A stretch of 64,000 bases of DNA from Knoxdaviesia capensis (lineage: Eukaryota > Ascomycota > Sordariomycetes > Microascales > Gondwanamycetaceae), in contig LNGK01000004.1 of NCBI GenBank assembly GCA_001510575.1, forward strand, positions 2,179,956 through 2,243,955, in the 5' to 3' direction. The first letter of the stretch is position 1. Every line of letters begins with the position of its first letter. The position numbers were made by a program, and so were the translations under genes. Shown piece by piece: positions 60,901 through 64,000 of the stretch. Below the pieces are notes generated by a model. The model worked only from the letters and a program-made list of their open reading frames with translations. It ran no database searches and was not told where the DNA came from.

Positions 60901-62392
60901 AACATTTCCCCTCCCTGCCCTGCTCAAATAACGACGTTCCTCCTCCTCCTCCACTACCACCACCTGCCAGCCACGAAAGCCATGGCGTGGTCTCCCACCC
61001 AGAGTGATCTGTTTCCCTCTTGCTCCATAAAGCCAAGCTCGCATCGAGCGGCCTGTGGGATTGGTGCTCTACGCGCCGGTGCGTGGTTTATTTCTATCTG
61101 TGCTTCTTTTTCCCAGGCCTAGAATGCCCTCTGCAGGCCTCTGCATCTGCAGGTGATAACTGATATACTGCACGCTTGCTTCTGCTCATCACCTTTTCCA
61201 ACTCCGGCCCTTTTTTTTCGTTTGGACCTTCTGTTTGCGCACTTCTCTCTCGGGTTCTCTCTCTGTTTTTGCGTCTTGCTGGTTCTTTTCTATACCCTTC
61301 TCTCTCTCTTCTGTTTCCTTTCTATTTCAGTGTGTTTCGGTCTTACGTTTGTGCTTCTTTTCTTTTTTTTTACGGTTTTTTTCTTCTTCTGCGGGTATGT
61401 TTGGGATATATATTTCTGCTTCTGGGTGCCAGGATCTCGCGATTCTTCAATGCGTTTCTTTTTATATTGCTATTAGGGGTTTTCAATGGAATTTGTACTA
61501 GAGAATGCTCATCTAAATGAACTTGATAGAAACAAGCAGATTTGTGTCTAAGGAGTTGTCCTATGCCGTGAATCAAGCCTTTGCTAGGTGTGCTCCGCAC
61601 TCACCACCAAGCGTTGTGTGCCCAACTTTTGCGTTTCCTCCTGTCAGTGTGTTGAGTTCTCAGGAGTGTCAACTTCCAATGCTTTCGACGCTTGTATCTA
61701 GCCCATAGCATGCACATACCACCAACATGTGAACTACACTGGACCGTCACCGACTACTCCCCAGGAGAATTGCACGAAGTCACGCAATGAGCACACCCGC
61801 GGTCAGGACAGCCATTGTGTTTTCCAATAGCATTGCTTTGCCCTCGATCCTACCTCATCGCATATGTGCATTCCAGGAGCTCGGATGAGAGGACCACTTC
61901 TAAAAGAAAACAGAAACATCTAGAATCGCTACCCAGAACCGGCCCTTTGATTACTTGCGGCAGTTCGGGTAAATAACAGATTCGAACTCACTCGCAGTAT
62001 TGGCAGTATTCGAAGTTTTCATTTCCTTTAGCCTGTCTATCTTTTCTCTCCGTAAGATGATGTGACGGTTCAGACCTCGTCCCACGCTAGAACGCTCCGA
62101 AGCCGCGCTAGAAAATACACCGGCCCTACCCGATAATCCAACCGCTTCTAGCGGCGGCGGTGCCTAAAGCTCCTTCCTAACCCCTGAAATCCGGCAATCG
62201 CATCGTACGAGATTATCGGCCAGGTGTTGTCAGTTGTCCTCGCCCGGCATTTGACCGATTTCCCGTTTGTTGAATTTCAACCCAGCATCCAACGGATAAC
62301 GTGGAAAGTTTACCCCACGAGAATTCTCATATCCGACAATCCCTCTACTTATGCCTAGGTAGTCGCCCTCTGCCAAATCCGACATCTCCAAC
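57994..62392. other. 4.4-kb intergenic region, no gene supported
   Basis: C/T-rich in 58.4-59.1 kb, an A-rich run at 59245-59280, T-rich in 61.1-61.4 kb. Frames up to 259 codons (60074-60853) show no signature. The last few hundred bases are presumably the promoter of the membrane-protein gene. Confidence 0.45.
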
Positions 62393-63736
62393 ATGTCGCG
62401 TCCCCAATCAAGCCTGGAGCGCGCCACGCGCGCCTTTCACCTGGCTGTGGCTGCGACTTCACAGGCTGCTACTCAGGTCGCCCTCGCCCTTGATGGCGAT
62501 GAAGATGTGGTCTATCTTCCCGAAAAGTCCGGCTCCAGTGTGAACCCGTCGCTTCTCCGTGATCTCGCTGCCGAAGAAGCCAAAGGTGGTTCCTCACGAG
62601 CTGGGTCTTTGAGTCCGGTCCAGAGACCGCAGGGAGTCTCCATTTCGCGGTGGTATGCGGCCCGGCTGGTGTTCTGGGTCCAGGATCTTCTCCCATGGGC
62701 CACCACGGTATATGCCGGTGTCCCGGATGGTCTCCACTCAATGCTCTGTGGTCTAGCACCTCCCATGTACTCGTCGGTGTCCGAGGTCCAGGCGTGGTTT
62801 CTCACGCCGTCGAGTTTGTCTGGCGGACGATGGACACCTATCCGGCTGGGGCAGTTGGGCAAGTCCTACAGATCAAGCATGGCATACATTGTGTACTTCC
62901 TTGTTCTAGCTCACGTCACGAACACCTTTCTCTTTCCATCCAAGTTATTGGTCTCGTGGGCGCCGATGGCTGATTTGAAAATGGCCTGGCAGTCTCCATG
63001 GACGTATATACTCGATAGCCTGGGGGGATTAGGTCGGGATGCCATCTCGGCGTTTTTCAGCCAGCTGGTTCAAGATTCTTTCGTGCTTTTCTTGACCACC
63101 AAACTCATGCGCCATATACGGCCTTCATCATCATCTGGCCGCCTCCGTGGTGCCGACCTCCTCCCCTTGCCCCATCGCCCTTACCCGTGGTTGCAGAACC
63201 ACTTGGGTGGTGTGTTTTTTCCTTTCTATATATACGCGTCTGGCCAGTACATGTTTTTGCGCACAATCAAAACGGTATCTATGCTTATCGCCTTCACTAG
63301 ACTCTATCGCATGGAATCAGGACTGCCCCTGGTCTTGGTCCTCACAATGTTCAAGCTCAATCCGTTGGGGGTTACACTCATCCTTGGCTCTTCCATCAGC
63401 TACCTCGCTGTTGCTCTCATCCCAACACTCTACAGAGCCATTCGCCTTGCCATGCGTGGCAGGTTTGGGCTGCTGGTCTCTCTACTCGCAGTATCGTGTT
63501 TCACGGCATATCTCACTCGCTATTCGAACAAATACTTCATGTGGCTCCAGCTGCAGGCGCCACTGAGGGTTCTGTTCGGCTTGGTCGTCAGCTCTATTCT
63601 TCTCGGCGCCGAGTTTGTGAGAGATCCGCTGGGCATCCATGTCCACCTCGTACATCATCAAAGGTTGACCGACCTCCTGATATCCAAAACCGCCCGCCCC
63701 AGCGCCGCTGAGACTGGGAAGGGGGCGAGTGTTTAG
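62393..63736 (+). CDS. Multi-pass membrane protein, function unknown
   Basis: A single exon encodes 447 residues; the ATG at 62393 (CCAACATGTCGCGTCC) is in good context. The N-terminal ~85 residues are soluble and Ser-rich. Hydrophobic segments suitable for membrane spans lie at about 162-182, 217-236, 326-346, 358-375 and 389-406, with a further aromatic-rich stretch at 273-285 (GVFFPFYIYASGQYMF). Basic residues flank several segments (TKLMRHIRP, RAIRLAMRGR). The polar C-terminus ends in a Lys/Ser-rich tail. No signal peptide and no transporter motif is visible. I do not recognise the family; it reads like a conserved fungal organelle or endomembrane protein. The remaining 264 bases of the window hold only its 3' flank. 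Confidence 0.8.
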   Translation: MSRPQSSLERATRAFHLAVAATSQAATQVALALDGDEDVVYLPEKSGSSVNPSLLRDLAAEEAKGGSSRAGSLSPVQRPQGVSISRWYAARLVFWVQDLLPWATTVYAGVPDGLHSMLCGLAPPMYSSVSEVQAWFLTPSSLSGGRWTPIRLGQLGKSYRSSMAYIVYFLVLAHVTNTFLFPSKLLVSWAPMADLKMAWQSPWTYILDSLGGLGRDAISAFFSQLVQDSFVLFLTTKLMRHIRPSSSSGRLRGADLLPLPHRPYPWLQNHLGGVFFPFYIYASGQYMFLRTIKTVSMLIAFTRLYRMESGLPLVLVLTMFKLNPLGVTLILGSSISYLAVALIPTLYRAIRLAMRGRFGLLVSLLAVSCFTAYLTRYSNKYFMWLQLQAPLRVLFGLVVSSILLGAEFVRDPLGIHVHLVHHQRLTDLLISKTARPSAAETGKGASV

Positions 63737-64000
63737 ATAGGCAGTGCATTTATCTCCCGTGCCAGGCGTGGCTTGACCTGTCTCTCTTTGCATAAGGACG
63801 ATCGGATGTCGGGTTGTCCCTCTTGGTCTTCCCATCCCACGAGATGTTCACTTTGGCGTGCACAAACAAGTAGCTGTACGCTCTTGTCGATAAAATCCAC
63901 CTCCTGGCTACATCACCGCACTGCGGCTGTTGGCCCGGAGAAACCCCGGATTGCACCGGAGTACCTTCCGGGTCTGACTCCGTCTTGACTTTGGAAGGAA

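Overview
The window is nuclear DNA of a filamentous ascomycete (Pezizomycotina; Eurotiomycetes is my best guess, but no marker here settles the class). The evidence is short GT..AG introns with CTAAC/TAAC-like branch points, TTAGGG-type telomere motifs scattered between genes, long pyrimidine-rich leaders, and proteins typical of such fungi (Cdc24, Prm1, an FWD-1-like F-box protein, Vps60, mS37). It is gene-poor: about twelve protein genes, one gene relic and one RNA gene in 64 kb. Most of the remainder is intergenic DNA with microsatellites, and I found no coding signal in it.

Layout. 1-1876 (-): secreted S10 serine carboxypeptidase, cut by the window edge. 3026-3346 (-): C-terminal relic of a sulfotransferase-like gene. 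4709-5347 (+): ESCRT-III protein Vps60. 6075-6237 (-): U6 snRNA gene interrupted by a 61-nt spliceosomal-type intron that holds a tRNA-like B box; this is the most striking feature. 7061-7974 (-): small secreted six-cysteine protein. 9542-12351 (-): F-box/WD40 ubiquitin-ligase adaptor (FWD-1/beta-TrCP type). 19480-22921 (+): Cdc24, the exchange factor for Cdc42. 24255-24779 (-): mitoribosomal protein mS37/Mrp10. 26582-32017 (+): large disordered Ser-rich protein with repeated SSPF motifs. 33.1-38.1 kb: a block of tandem repeats and microsatellites with a single N that probably marks an assembly gap. 39102-41393 (-): Prm1 membrane-fusion protein. 47367-48674 (+): unrecognised 435-aa protein. 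49119-50684 (+): SET-domain lysine methyltransferase. 56959-57993 (+): 73-aa cysteine-rich protein in four exons, one only 17 nt long. 62393-63736 (+): multi-pass membrane protein.

The genes are not an operon or a metabolic cluster. They are mostly housekeeping genes (polarity, endosomal sorting, cell fusion, ubiquitination, mitoribosome, splicing RNA), separated by long spacers. Spliced models were built by eye from splice sites and reading phase, without transcript data. Family names rest on recognised motifs, not on database searches.
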